A DNA stretch of 64,000 bases from Nocardioides terrae (lineage in GTDB: Bacteria > Actinomycetota > Actinomycetes > Propionibacteriales > Nocardioidaceae): contig NZ_FOLB01000002.1 of NCBI RefSeq assembly GCF_900112345.1, positions 62,001 to 126,000 on the forward strand. Reading direction: 5' to 3'. The notes beneath the pieces are model-generated. The model had not been told where the DNA came from and ran no database searches. It saw only the letters and a program-made list of their open reading frames with translations. This document shows positions 9,147 through 17,262 of the stretch, piece after piece. How positions within the stretch are numbered: the stretch's first letter is position 1; each line of letters begins with the position of its first letter. The translations under genes were made by a program, and so were the position numbers.

Positions 9147-10256
9147 TCACTGCTCGGTGACCTCACCACCCGCGAGGATCTTCGCGTAGAGGTCGTCCCA
9201 CTTCTTGGCGTTGTTGAGCATCTCGTCCTCGTCGACCTCGATGGTCTTGAGGCCGGCGATCGGGTCGTTGGCGCCCGGCACCGAGCCCACGCGGTAGGCG
9301 TCGGCGATGTCCTTCTGACCGTCGGTCAGCAGGTAGTCCATGAAGAGCATGGCGGCGGCGGGGTGCTTCGCGGTGGCGAGCAGGCCGGCGCCGTTGGGCC
9401 GGATCACGAGCGGCTGGGCCGGCGGGTTGGCGGCGGTACGCCAAGCGATCGGGCGACCCTCCTCGGTGCCCTCCTGGACGGAGTGCGTATACATCGACGT
9501 ACCGACGGCGAACTCACCGGCGGAGAGCAGCTCGGCCTGGACGGTGTGACCCTTGACGACCTTGGCGTTCGAGGCGATCGCCTTGAACATGTCGGTCACC
9601 TCCTGCTCGGTCTTGCCCTGCTCGACGTAGTAGTTGAACATCGCGGAGAACCAGTCGATGTCGCCGACCTCCATGGAGATCTTGCCCTTCCACTTCGGGT
9701 CGGCGAGCTGCTCGAGGGAGGTGGGGCGGTCCGCCGGCTTCACGAGGTCGGTGTTGTAGGCGATGGTGAAGACGTTGAAGCGGTCGGCGGTCCAGGTGTC
9801 CTTCTGGCCCTCGGGACGCACCGCGTCGCGGTACTCGCCCTTGTAGGGGTAGAAGAGGCCCTCCTGGCCGATGACGTTGAGCTCACCGGAGTTGGTCTCG
9901 ATGAGATCCGCGCCCGCGAAGCCCGCCTTCGACTCCTGCAGGATCCGCTGCAGGACCGACTCGGAGTTGCCGCGGTAGACGTTGACGTCGATGTCGTACT
10001 TGTCGGTGAAGCCGTCGACGATCGCGTCCATGTCGGTGTTGGAGGTGTAGAGCGAGAGCTCCCCCTCGTCCTTCGCGGCCTTGAGCAACGCGTCCGTCCG
10101 CTCGGTGCCGGTCATCCCGTTGTACTTGTCGAAGATCTCCTTGGCGTGGCTGTCGACCTTGGGCTTGCTGTCGCCGGACGTGGCGGTCGGGCTGCCGCAG
10201 GCGCTGAGGATGGCCGTCAGCAGCGCGACCGGGATGATCAGGGCCTTCTTCTTCAT
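9147..10256 (-). CDS. ABC transporter substrate-binding lipoprotein, iron(III)/anion type
   Basis: This 369-residue exported lipoprotein begins with basic residues MKKK, then a hydrophobic stretch ending in the lipobox LSAC (Cys near residue 20). The mature part has the type II periplasmic-binding fold of the Fbp/AfuA and polyamine groups, with LSLYTSNTDMDAIVDGF at its start and a YNTDLVKPADRP hinge region. It should supply the permease/ATPase pair at 3865-6784, although gntR and an MFS gene lie between. The 131-bp upstream gap holds two operator-like palindromes (10321-10335 and 10362-10376), tying it to the island's regulon. The ligand is not deducible. Confidence 0.9.
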   Translation of the reverse strand: MKKKALIIPVALLTAILSACGSPTATSGDSKPKVDSHAKEIFDKYNGMTGTERTDALLKAAKDEGELSLYTSNTDMDAIVDGFTDKYDIDVNVYRGNSESVLQRILQESKAGFAGADLIETNSGELNVIGQEGLFYPYKGEYRDAVRPEGQKDTWTADRFNVFTIAYNTDLVKPADRPTSLEQLADPKWKGKISMEVGDIDWFSAMFNYYVEQGKTEQEVTDMFKAIASNAKVVKGHTVQAELLSAGEFAVGTSMYTHSVQEGTEEGRPIAWRTAANPPAQPLVIRPNGAGLLATAKHPAAAMLFMDYLLTDGQKDIADAYRVGSVPGANDPIAGLKTIEVDEDEMLNNAKKWDDLYAKILAGGEVTEQ

Positions 10257-10320
10257 GGTTTCTCCCAGAACGGATCTCCGAGGTCGGGGAAGGCCGACTC
10301 GGCGGGACTGATGGGGACTG

Positions 10321-10335
10321 ATGGTTAGTCCACCA
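10321..10335. promoter_or_regulatory. Operator-like site O3 (binding-protein promoter)
   Basis: ATGGTTAGTCCACCA, a diverged member of the operator family, 65 bp upstream of the binding-protein ATG. Two short GGGACTGAT direct repeats precede it. Confidence 0.5.
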
Positions 10336-10361
10336 CGAGATGGATATCACAGTATCGGGCG

Positions 10362-10376
10362 AATGGTTAGACCTTA
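10362..10376. promoter_or_regulatory. Operator-like site O4 (binding-protein promoter)
   Basis: AATGGTTAGACCTTA. The left arm AATGG and core GGTTAGACC match the other sites. It lies 106 bp upstream of the binding-protein ATG; the pair O3/O4 is spaced by 41 bp. Confidence 0.6.
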
Positions 10377-10387
10377 GTCCGAGATTC

Positions 10388-11683
10388 TTACATTGGATCG
10401 TGCCAATCGACCTCTGGCGGGCCGCCCCGGCCAACCAACTCGGTTGCCAGACCCGCGGCGACGGCTGCCGGCAGCGACTGGTCCGAGAGGGCGGCGAGGG
10501 CCTGCTCGACCCTTTTCCGACCGGCGGGGACCGCTTCTCGGAAGGCTCGCCTGGTCCTGACGACAGCCGAGGCGGGGTCTGTGTGTCCCAGCCCGCGCAA
10601 CTCGTGCGTCCAGGACGCTCCGTCGCGACCGGCGACCACCGGCAGGCGCACCTGCAGGGGCTCCCGAGGTTCGGCGCCGAACGCGCCCCAGACGTGCGCG
10701 GCACTGCTCGCGAGACCACCCCGATCTCGCACCAGGTCGCGGATCGCGTCGCGGAAGGCTGCGGCGCCCACGGAGTCCCGGAGCGACCGGAATAGCTCGG
10801 CGTGCTGGGTCGGGCCGGCGACCTCGGCCAGTCCAGCGGTGTCGGCCCGTGTCCGGAGCTCGACCCCGGGTACGAGGGCGAGCGGCGCGGGCCGACGTCG
10901 GTGGCCGAGGTAGTCGTCGGCGGCTCCGCCGAGCAGATCCCGGCAGGCGAGCTGCCCGAGCAGCTCGGCGAGCCCCTCGATGACGCCGAGGTCGGGCCAG
11001 GACGCCGGCGCAACGAGGTTGCCGATCCATTGATGAGCTGCCTCGTGAGCCAGCACCGCGACGCGGCGCGCGGGGTCAGCGGTCAGCAATCGCTCCGAGA
11101 GGAGCACGCAGCCTGGGTGCTCCACGGCGAGCCACGGCGCGTCCGGCACCAGGACCTGCACGTACTCGCTCCCCCAGGGCGCGTCCCCGCCGAAGAAGTC
11201 GAGCATCCAGCCGAGGGCGGCCCCTGTCTCGGCGAGCGGGGTGCTCAAGCCCGCATAGCTGGACCGGCGCCGGTAGATCGCTACGCCGTCCCGGGCCGCC
11301 CGCCGCCAGGGCCCCGCCGCGAAGCCGAGGTGATGGCCGGCGAGCAGGCTTCCCGGCGGAGGCACCACGCAGATCGGCGGGTTGGCGGTCTCACCGAGGA
11401 CCCGAACGGTGACGGTGGTCGGAGTCAGATCGGCGGGACCGCTCGTCTCGCCGAGGAGGTCGGCCGCTCCCCCCAACGCACCGCTGAACACGACGTACGC
11501 CGAGCCGTCGGCCGGGTCCACCCAGCGGGTGAGCCCCCAGGGACCGTCGGCGCGGTAGGCCACCCGACGCTCACGGCGCTCGCCGTCGACCTCCACCTGG
11601 ACGTGGGCGTGCTCCTCGGCCAGCTCGACCTCGATGGTGCGCACCGGTCCATGGTCGCTCAGGCAGTCGCCCGGGCGTGCCAC
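10388..11683 (-). CDS. M1-family-like zinc metallopeptidase
   Basis: This 431-residue protein has the zinc-peptidase motif HEAAHQWIGN near residue 228 and a downstream EGLAE helix that supplies the third zinc ligand, the spacing of gluzincin M1 aminopeptidases. The M1 substrate loop, usually GAMEN, appears as VEHPG before a VLLSE strand, so exopeptidase specificity may differ. It is shorter than classical M1 enzymes (about 850 residues) and has no signal peptide. I give the GTG at 11683; a GTG about 40 bases downstream is also plausible. It begins 15 bp after the MFS gene stop and ends the operon that starts with the cupin genes. Its link to aromatic catabolism is unclear. Confidence 0.75.
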   Translation of the reverse strand: MARPGDCLSDHGPVRTIEVELAEEHAHVQVEVDGERRERRVAYRADGPWGLTRWVDPADGSAYVVFSGALGGAADLLGETSGPADLTPTTVTVRVLGETANPPICVVPPPGSLLAGHHLGFAAGPWRRAARDGVAIYRRRSSYAGLSTPLAETGAALGWMLDFFGGDAPWGSEYVQVLVPDAPWLAVEHPGCVLLSERLLTADPARRVAVLAHEAAHQWIGNLVAPASWPDLGVIEGLAELLGQLACRDLLGGAADDYLGHRRRPAPLALVPGVELRTRADTAGLAEVAGPTQHAELFRSLRDSVGAAAFRDAIRDLVRDRGGLASSAAHVWGAFGAEPREPLQVRLPVVAGRDGASWTHELRGLGHTDPASAVVRTRRAFREAVPAGRKRVEQALAALSDQSLPAAVAAGLATELVGRGGPPEVDWHDPM

Positions 11684-11698
11684 GGGTCCGGCGGAGAG

Positions 11699-12934
11699 TC
11701 ACCCAACCTCGACGGGCGAGCGGTTCGGGCCGGTGTAGCGCCGGACCGGGTTGTCCCGCGCCAGCATCGCGGTGACATAGCTCAGCGTGATCCCGGCGCC
11801 GATCGTGAGAGCGGCCGCCGGGCCCAGCACCCCGGCGAGGCCACCGACGAGTGCGTCGCCCATCGCCGGACCGCCGCGGGAGGAGATCTGGTAGATCGAG
11901 GAGACCCGGCCGCGGAGCTCGTCGGGAGTCTCGATCTGCACGGCGGCGTGGCGGATCGAGGTGGCCAGGGCGTCGGCGACGCCGAGCCCGAGTGCGGCCA
12001 GGATCGTCAGGGCGAACCATTGCGAGTGTGCAAGGACAAGGTCGGAGACCGCGAACCCGCCGGTGGCGAGGAGCAGGATCCGACCGAGCCGGCGCGAGCG
12101 GCCGAGCACCGACACTATGCTGTAGGTCGCGAGGAGGGCACCGGCCGAGGGCGCGGCCGCCAGCACGCCGTATCCCGTCGGGCCGACCTCGAGCACGTCG
12201 AGCGCCAGCGCCGGCAGCAGCACGCGGTAGGCGCCGAAGACCATCGCGGACAGGTCCAGCGACATCAGTAGCAGGATGATCGGCCGGTGCGTGAGGTAGC
12301 GCGCGCCCTCGATGATCGCGCCGAAGATCGGCTTGTGCTCCCGGTCCAGGTGTCTGGTCGGTGCCTTGATGAAGAAGAGCAGGGCGATCATGGCCGCGTA
12401 TGTGACCGAGTCGAAGGCGTGGACCACGCCAGGGCCCCCGACCGCGATCAGCACGCCGGCGAGACCCGGCCCGACCAGGACCGCGATCTCGCGGCACGGG
12501 TTGACCAGGGCGAACGCCTGCGGGAGTTGGCGCGCCGGCACCATCGACCCGATCAGGGCGGTCCGGGTCGGGTTGTCGAAGGTCGTCGCCCCCATGGACA
12601 GCAGGGAGGCCAGCACGACGTGCCACGCCTGGGCGTGGCCGGTGAGGGTGAGGACGGCCAGCCCCAGCGCGACCAGGCCGCCTGCGCCCTGGGACACCTG
12701 CAGCAGGCGGCGCCGGTCCATCCGGTCAGCGAGCGCTCCACCCACCGGACTGAGCACCATCACCGCGATCCCGCCCGCGGCGCCGACCAGACCGGTGGTC
12801 GCCAGCGACCCGGTCAGGTCGTAGACCTGGTAGAGGCTCGCCGCCATCGCGCCGCGGGTGCCGATCTGGGAGAGGACGACGCCGAGGAGGTAGTTGACGA
12901 AGGATCTGTTGCGCAGCACCTCGGCGACGTTCAT
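11699..12934 (-). CDS. MFS transporter (Bcr/CflA or EntS-like)
   Basis: This 411-residue major facilitator protein has about twelve hydrophobic segments. The loop motif ALADRMDRRRLL (MFS motif A, after helix 2) and a second copy-like region GRSRRLGRILL mark the two halves. The ATG at 12934 lies 13 bp after the stop of the upstream EutA-like gene, so it is in the same operon. It is a second, distinct MFS transporter in the island besides 7844-8998. Substrate import or product efflux are both possible. Confidence 0.87.
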   Translation of the reverse strand: MNVAEVLRNRSFVNYLLGVVLSQIGTRGAMAASLYQVYDLTGSLATTGLVGAAGGIAVMVLSPVGGALADRMDRRRLLQVSQGAGGLVALGLAVLTLTGHAQAWHVVLASLLSMGATTFDNPTRTALIGSMVPARQLPQAFALVNPCREIAVLVGPGLAGVLIAVGGPGVVHAFDSVTYAAMIALLFFIKAPTRHLDREHKPIFGAIIEGARYLTHRPIILLLMSLDLSAMVFGAYRVLLPALALDVLEVGPTGYGVLAAAPSAGALLATYSIVSVLGRSRRLGRILLLATGGFAVSDLVLAHSQWFALTILAALGLGVADALATSIRHAAVQIETPDELRGRVSSIYQISSRGGPAMGDALVGGLAGVLGPAAALTIGAGITLSYVTAMLARDNPVRRYTGPNRSPVEVG

Positions 12935-12947
12935 GCGGTCCTTCCGG

Positions 12948-14447
12948 TCAGGAGAAGAGGAGCGACTTGATCACCACGGGCACCACGCCCGGCGGCGTCA
13001 GCACTTCTCCGATGTCGATGAAGTCGAGGTCGTTGAGCTCGACGCCGTCCACTGAGACGACCCGGCGGTCCAGCCCGACGTCGACGCCGAGGATGCGGCC
13101 GACCAGCTGACCGACGTCGCCGTCGATCACCAAGGTCAGCGGTTGCTCGGACGCGCCGGCGCCGTCCGCGATGCCGAGGGCGAGCTCCTCGAGTGCGTCG
13201 TACGCCGGCAGGCCGGTCCACCCGAAGCCGAGCGCGACCGCGACGGTGACGTCCGCGCCGCGGATCCCGGCGCCGCGCCGGATGGCGGTGGCGACGTGCT
13301 CGCGGTCGACCGTGGCCGCGTCGATGAGTCCGAGGTGGATCACCGGCAGGTTGTGGACCGGGAGCACCGACTGATCGCTGACGTGGATCGTCTTGCCGCT
13401 CACCTGCACGGTGTACTGCGAGGCGCCGATGACGGTGGCCCGGATCCGCTGGCCGGCGTCGATCGCCGGGATGTCGGCGCGCTGGCCGAGCTGCCGGACG
13501 ATGTCCCCCGCCAGGTCGCGGGCGATGTCGCCGTAGTCGCCGGGCTCGGAGCCGAAGATGTACTCCGAGACACCGCCGGAGAAGGTCAGGTACGCCGGCG
13601 CGACGCTGCGCTCGATCGGACGGGTCAGCTGCAGAGCCTTGCCGAGCGGCGTCGGCTCGGCTCCCAGGATCTCGTCGACCGAGACCTCGGCCAGCCGCTC
13701 GCAGATGCGTCGACGGACTTCCGGGTCGGCCGCCGTGGCGGGGGTCAGGCTGATGCCGAGGTCGTCGGCGACCAGCCGGGCCGAGTCGTCGATGCGGGTC
13801 CAGGCGCCGTCGGCGTCCTGGGCGAGCAGGCGGCCGCCGACGGCGTACGCGGCGACGTCGAGCACCTCGCCGCCGTCGAGCAGCGCCAGCTTGGTGGTGC
13901 CGCCGCCGATGTCGACGTGGAGGCTCGCGCCACCGCGCTGGCTCGAGAGGCGGGTGGCTCCCGACCCGTGCGCGGCGAGCAGGCTCTCCAGCTCGTGGCC
14001 GGCGCTGGCGCAGACGAACTTGCCGGACTGGCTGGCGAAGAGCTCGTCGATGGCGCGCGCGTTCGGTCGTTTGATCGCCTCACCGGTGAGGATGACCGCA
14101 CCGCTGTCGATGTCCTTGGCCGTGAACCCGGCGGCGGCGTAGGCGTCGGCGATGAAGTGGGACAGCTCGTGTGCGTCGATCATCCCGTCCACCTGGAACG
14201 GGGTGTGGATGATCGGCGAGGTCCACACGACCTGGCGTTCGACCACCTCGAACCTGCTCGACAGGTCGTTCGTACGCCGTCGCAGCACGACCTTCGCGAA
14301 GAGCAGGTGCGAGGTCGAGGAGCCGATGTCGATGCCGACGGTCAGCAGCTCGAGGGTGTCCTGCTCCTCGATGAGCTGCTTGATGGCCGCGGCCTCGTCC
14401 TCGGTGATCCCGAGCTCGTGGTAGTGGTCGAAGTCCAGGTCGTGCAC
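12948..14447 (-). CDS. EutA-family reactivase-like actin-fold ATPase, copy 1
   Basis: This 499-residue protein has the EutA hallmarks: phosphate-1 motif GIDIGSSTSHLLF at 38-50, phosphate-2 motif DIGGGTTKLALL at 179-190, adenosine motif SGGVSEYIFG at 290-299, and the C-terminal family block TVIGASQYTVQVSG. Known EutA proteins use ATP to eject damaged cobalamin from ethanolamine ammonia-lyase. No EutB, EutC or other B12-dependent eliminase is encoded nearby. Instead the gene starts 3 bp after the stop of a double-cupin gene, and this arrangement occurs a second time upstream (15682-18510). I infer that it is a partner or reactivator of the cupin enzyme, or a scaffold; the activity is unproven. 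Confidence 0.85.
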   Translation of the reverse strand: MHDLDFDHYHELGITEDEAAAIKQLIEEQDTLELLTVGIDIGSSTSHLLFAKVVLRRRTNDLSSRFEVVERQVVWTSPIIHTPFQVDGMIDAHELSHFIADAYAAAGFTAKDIDSGAVILTGEAIKRPNARAIDELFASQSGKFVCASAGHELESLLAAHGSGATRLSSQRGGASLHVDIGGGTTKLALLDGGEVLDVAAYAVGGRLLAQDADGAWTRIDDSARLVADDLGISLTPATAADPEVRRRICERLAEVSVDEILGAEPTPLGKALQLTRPIERSVAPAYLTFSGGVSEYIFGSEPGDYGDIARDLAGDIVRQLGQRADIPAIDAGQRIRATVIGASQYTVQVSGKTIHVSDQSVLPVHNLPVIHLGLIDAATVDREHVATAIRRGAGIRGADVTVAVALGFGWTGLPAYDALEELALGIADGAGASEQPLTLVIDGDVGQLVGRILGVDVGLDRRVVSVDGVELNDLDFIDIGEVLTPPGVVPVVIKSLLFS

Positions 14448-14450
14448 AGA

Positions 14451-15665
14451 TCAGACCGCCGGGCCGTCGAACTGCGGGTTGCGGATGACCCCCGTCAGCT
14501 CGGACTCCGGGATCGCCAGGATCGCCGGCTCGTCGAAGATGTCGCCCATCTGCGAGGGCACACCGGTCTTGGCGCACTCCTCGAGGAACTTGCGGTGGAT
14601 CCGGTTGTCCTGCTCTTCGTACTCGATCTGGCGGCCGCCCTTGGAGACCGAGACCGCGCCCTGGCCCTCGGCGCTCTTGCGACGCAGCGAGATGAAGGGG
14701 TAGCGGCGGCTGCCCAGGCTCATCGCGACGTAGCGGGCAGGCTGGGCGGCGGTGTTGAAGTGCTGGTGGAACATCCAGAACGGCGGGGTGTACATGATGC
14801 CGTGCCGCCACGGGAGCTCGACGAAGTCGGAGTCGCCGTCGTACCAGAGCAGCGAGTAGCCCGAGCCGTCGACCGCGTGCACGTGGGTGCCGGCGGCGTG
14901 GCGGTGTGCCTTCTTGTAGCGACCGACCGGCATCTGCGAGACGTGCGAGTGCATGGTGCCGTCGGCGAGCACGAAGTTGACGTTCATCGAGCCCTTGCCG
15001 CGGCCGTCGAACTCGTAGAGCTTGAAGCTGGTGAGGTCGTTGACGAAGTTGGTCTCCCAGATGTTCTGGACCTTGACCGACTCCTTGTTGTACGTGTCGA
15101 GCCGACCCTCGCCGTCGAAGTACTTCGGGTCACCGACGCGGTCGGCGAAGTCGTGCTGGTTGTCGAACACGAAGTCGAGGTCGTGGTAGAGGTTGATCGT
15201 CAGCGGGGCGTCGTTGGTGACCGAGAGGCGCACCGGCTCCGAGCCCGACCCGTTGAAGATCTGGTACTTGCAGTTGAGCGGGATCGCGAAGAGCGCCTTC
15301 GGGCCGAACTCGAAGGTCCGCTGCGTGCCGTCCGGCAGCCATACGACCGCCGAGCCGTGGCCGGCGAGGACGAAGAAGAACGCTTCGTAGAGGTGGCGCA
15401 CGACCTCGGTGTTCTTGCGCGGCTCGACCTCCAGGACGTAGTTGGCCATGAAGTCGCCCATGCCCTTGGTGTGGGCGAAGCAGCCCTTGGCGCCGTAGCG
15501 CTCCCAGGGTCCGGTCTCCAGCGCCAGGAGGTCGTGACCGAAGTCGAGGTGGATCGGGATGCCCTCGCCCTTGGCCCAGTCCATGTAGGGGTCGACCAGG
15601 TAGCCGGGCTGGGACGGGGCCTGCTCGACCTCGTGCGGCCGGGGGGCGGATGTAGTCGTCGTCAT
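14451..15665 (-). CDS. Double-cupin protein, copy 1 (possible ring-cleaving or other metal-dependent oxygenase)
   Basis: This 404-residue protein contains two cupin barrels. The first (about residues 105-160, EAFFFVLAGHG) lacks the HxH metal motif. The second (about 245-320) has the His cluster AHRHAAGTHVHAV and a late FHQHFN, consistent with a Fe(II) or Mn site. Bicupin enzymes include gentisate-type dioxygenases, but the length and spacing differ and I cannot assign a reaction. I chose the ATG at 15665, 11 bases after AAGGAGG, because the ATG nearer that site is too close. Copy 2 at 17263-18510 shares the layout. No recognisable extradiol dioxygenase lies in the window, so this pair is a candidate for that step. 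Confidence 0.82.
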   Translation of the reverse strand: MTTTTSAPRPHEVEQAPSQPGYLVDPYMDWAKGEGIPIHLDFGHDLLALETGPWERYGAKGCFAHTKGMGDFMANYVLEVEPRKNTEVVRHLYEAFFFVLAGHGSAVVWLPDGTQRTFEFGPKALFAIPLNCKYQIFNGSGSEPVRLSVTNDAPLTINLYHDLDFVFDNQHDFADRVGDPKYFDGEGRLDTYNKESVKVQNIWETNFVNDLTSFKLYEFDGRGKGSMNVNFVLADGTMHSHVSQMPVGRYKKAHRHAAGTHVHAVDGSGYSLLWYDGDSDFVELPWRHGIMYTPPFWMFHQHFNTAAQPARYVAMSLGSRRYPFISLRRKSAEGQGAVSVSKGGRQIEYEEQDNRIHRKFLEECAKTGVPSQMGDIFDEPAILAIPESELTGVIRNPQFDGPAV

Positions 15666-15681
15666 GTGAGCCATGACCTCC

Positions 15682-17256
15682 TTAGGCGCTGGGGTGCGAG
15701 GCACCGTCTTTGGGCAAACTATCAGACCATTCGCGCCCGAGAGCGGCGGTGGTGGGGAACACCAGCGACTTGATCACCACGGGGACGGCGCCCGTGGCGG
15801 GCAGCATCTCGCCGATGTCGATGAAGTCGAAGGTCTGCAGCGTCAGCCCGTCGATGGAGACGACGGGGAGCGGCAGGTCGAGCTCCTCGTTGACGTGGAT
15901 GCCGATCAGGCCGCCCACGTCGCCGTCGCCGACGAGCACGAGCGGCTGGCCGTCGGCGGTCCACTCGGCCATGCCCGCGACCACACCGCGGCAGAAGGCG
16001 TCGAGCCGCCCGAAGGTGGCCGACCCCTCCCAGCGGTAGCACAGCGCGACCGGCTGGTCCTGGGGCATCGAGTCGAAGTGCTTCAGCTCGTCGCGGATGG
16101 CGGAGGCGATGAGGTCGGCGTCCAGCTCCTCGTCACCCAGAGGCAGCTGTGGCATCAGCACAGGCACGTTGCGCAGCGGCAGCAGCGCGGTCGGCTCCAC
16201 GAAGATCGTGGTGCCGCTCACCTGCACGGTGTACTGAGAGGCACCGACGACCGTGGCCCGGATGCCCTGCTCGGCGATCTGCAGCTCCGGTCCCCAGCCC
16301 TCCACGCGCCGACGGATCGCCTCGGCCAGGCGGGGGCCGAGGTCGCCGTGGTCGCCGTGGTCGCGCCCGTAGACGTACTCGGCGACACCGCCCGAGAAGG
16401 AGATCGCGTCCGGTACCGGACCTGCCGGCAGGGGCTCCAGGCGCAGCAGGTCGGCGGTCGACGCGGCCGGCGTACCGCTCTGCATGGCGGCGAACAGGTG
16501 GTCGGCCATCACGTCGATGAGCCGCGAGAGCCCGTCCGCGTCCGGCACCTCGCCGATGGCGAGGGTGAGGCCGGCCTCGGCCGCGAGCCGTCGAGCGGCC
16601 TCCTCGATCCGGGTGACCCTGCCGTCGGCGTCGAAGGCGACGATGCGTGCGCCGACGTCGATCGCGGTGAGCGCCTGGATCTCGCCGTCGCAGCAGACGG
16701 CGATCTTGGACGTGCCGCCACCGACGTCGATGTTCATCGTGCGGTTGCGGTTGCGCTCGGAGCGTTTCACCGCGCCCGACCCGTAGGCCGAGAGCTGCGT
16801 CTCCAGGGCGTCGCCGGCGCTCACCGAGACGAACTTGCCCGCGATCTGCGCGAACACGTCGCCGATGATGCGGGAGTTGGTACGCCGTACCGCGACGCCG
16901 GTCATGATCAGCGCGCCGGTGTCGATCTGCTCCGGCAGTACGCCGGCCAGGGCGTACTGCCGGTCGAAGAACTCGCGCAGCGCGTCCCCGTCGAGCGTGT
17001 TCGCGTCGCTGTAGGGCGTGAGCAGGACCTCCGACTCGTGCGTCACCTCGCGGGAGGTGACGTGGTAGCGGTTGTCCTGCCGCTTCAGCACGATCCGCGA
17101 CAGCACCATGTGCGTCGTGGACGAGCCGATGTCGACGCCCACGCTGACGAGCCGGATCTCATCGTCCTCCAGGATCAGGCTGCGGCCGCCACTGGTGAAG
17201 ATCCGGCCGCCGGCGTGGCCCAACGGCGTGAGCTCGGCGGGGTCACTGAATCCCAT
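15682..17256 (-). CDS. EutA-family reactivase-like actin-fold ATPase, copy 2
   Basis: This 524-residue paralogue of 12948-14447 has phosphate-1 VGVDIGSSTTHMVL near residue 40, phosphate-2 DVGGGTSKIAV at 177-187, adenosine motif SGGVAEYVYG, and the shared block TVVGASQYTVQVSG. The N-terminus is longer than in copy 1. It starts 6 bp after the stop of the copy 2 cupin gene. Its last codons overlap an operator-like site (15717-15731) that precedes the copy 1 cupin gene. The two paralogues are clearly diverged, so the duplication is not recent. The role is inferred as for copy 1. Confidence 0.85.
   Translation of the reverse strand: MGFSDPAELTPLGHAGGRIFTSGGRSLILEDDEIRLVSVGVDIGSSTTHMVLSRIVLKRQDNRYHVTSREVTHESEVLLTPYSDANTLDGDALREFFDRQYALAGVLPEQIDTGALIMTGVAVRRTNSRIIGDVFAQIAGKFVSVSAGDALETQLSAYGSGAVKRSERNRNRTMNIDVGGGTSKIAVCCDGEIQALTAIDVGARIVAFDADGRVTRIEEAARRLAAEAGLTLAIGEVPDADGLSRLIDVMADHLFAAMQSGTPAASTADLLRLEPLPAGPVPDAISFSGGVAEYVYGRDHGDHGDLGPRLAEAIRRRVEGWGPELQIAEQGIRATVVGASQYTVQVSGTTIFVEPTALLPLRNVPVLMPQLPLGDEELDADLIASAIRDELKHFDSMPQDQPVALCYRWEGSATFGRLDAFCRGVVAGMAEWTADGQPLVLVGDGDVGGLIGIHVNEELDLPLPVVSIDGLTLQTFDFIDIGEMLPATGAVPVVIKSLVFPTTAALGREWSDSLPKDGASHPSA
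15717..15731. promoter_or_regulatory. Operator-like site O5 (cupin copy 1 operon)
   Basis: AACTATCAGACCATT, with an intact right half GACCATT and a degenerate left half. It lies within the 3' end of the EutA-like copy 2 gene, 52 bp before the cupin start, which suggests an internal promoter. Confidence 0.55.
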
Positions 17257-17262
17257 GGCAGG

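Noticed and set aside
12948-17256. Hydantoinase/acetone-carboxylase-type or generic sugar-kinase call for the two actin-fold proteins
   Set aside because: The shared C-terminal block and the adenosine motif match the EutA family better.
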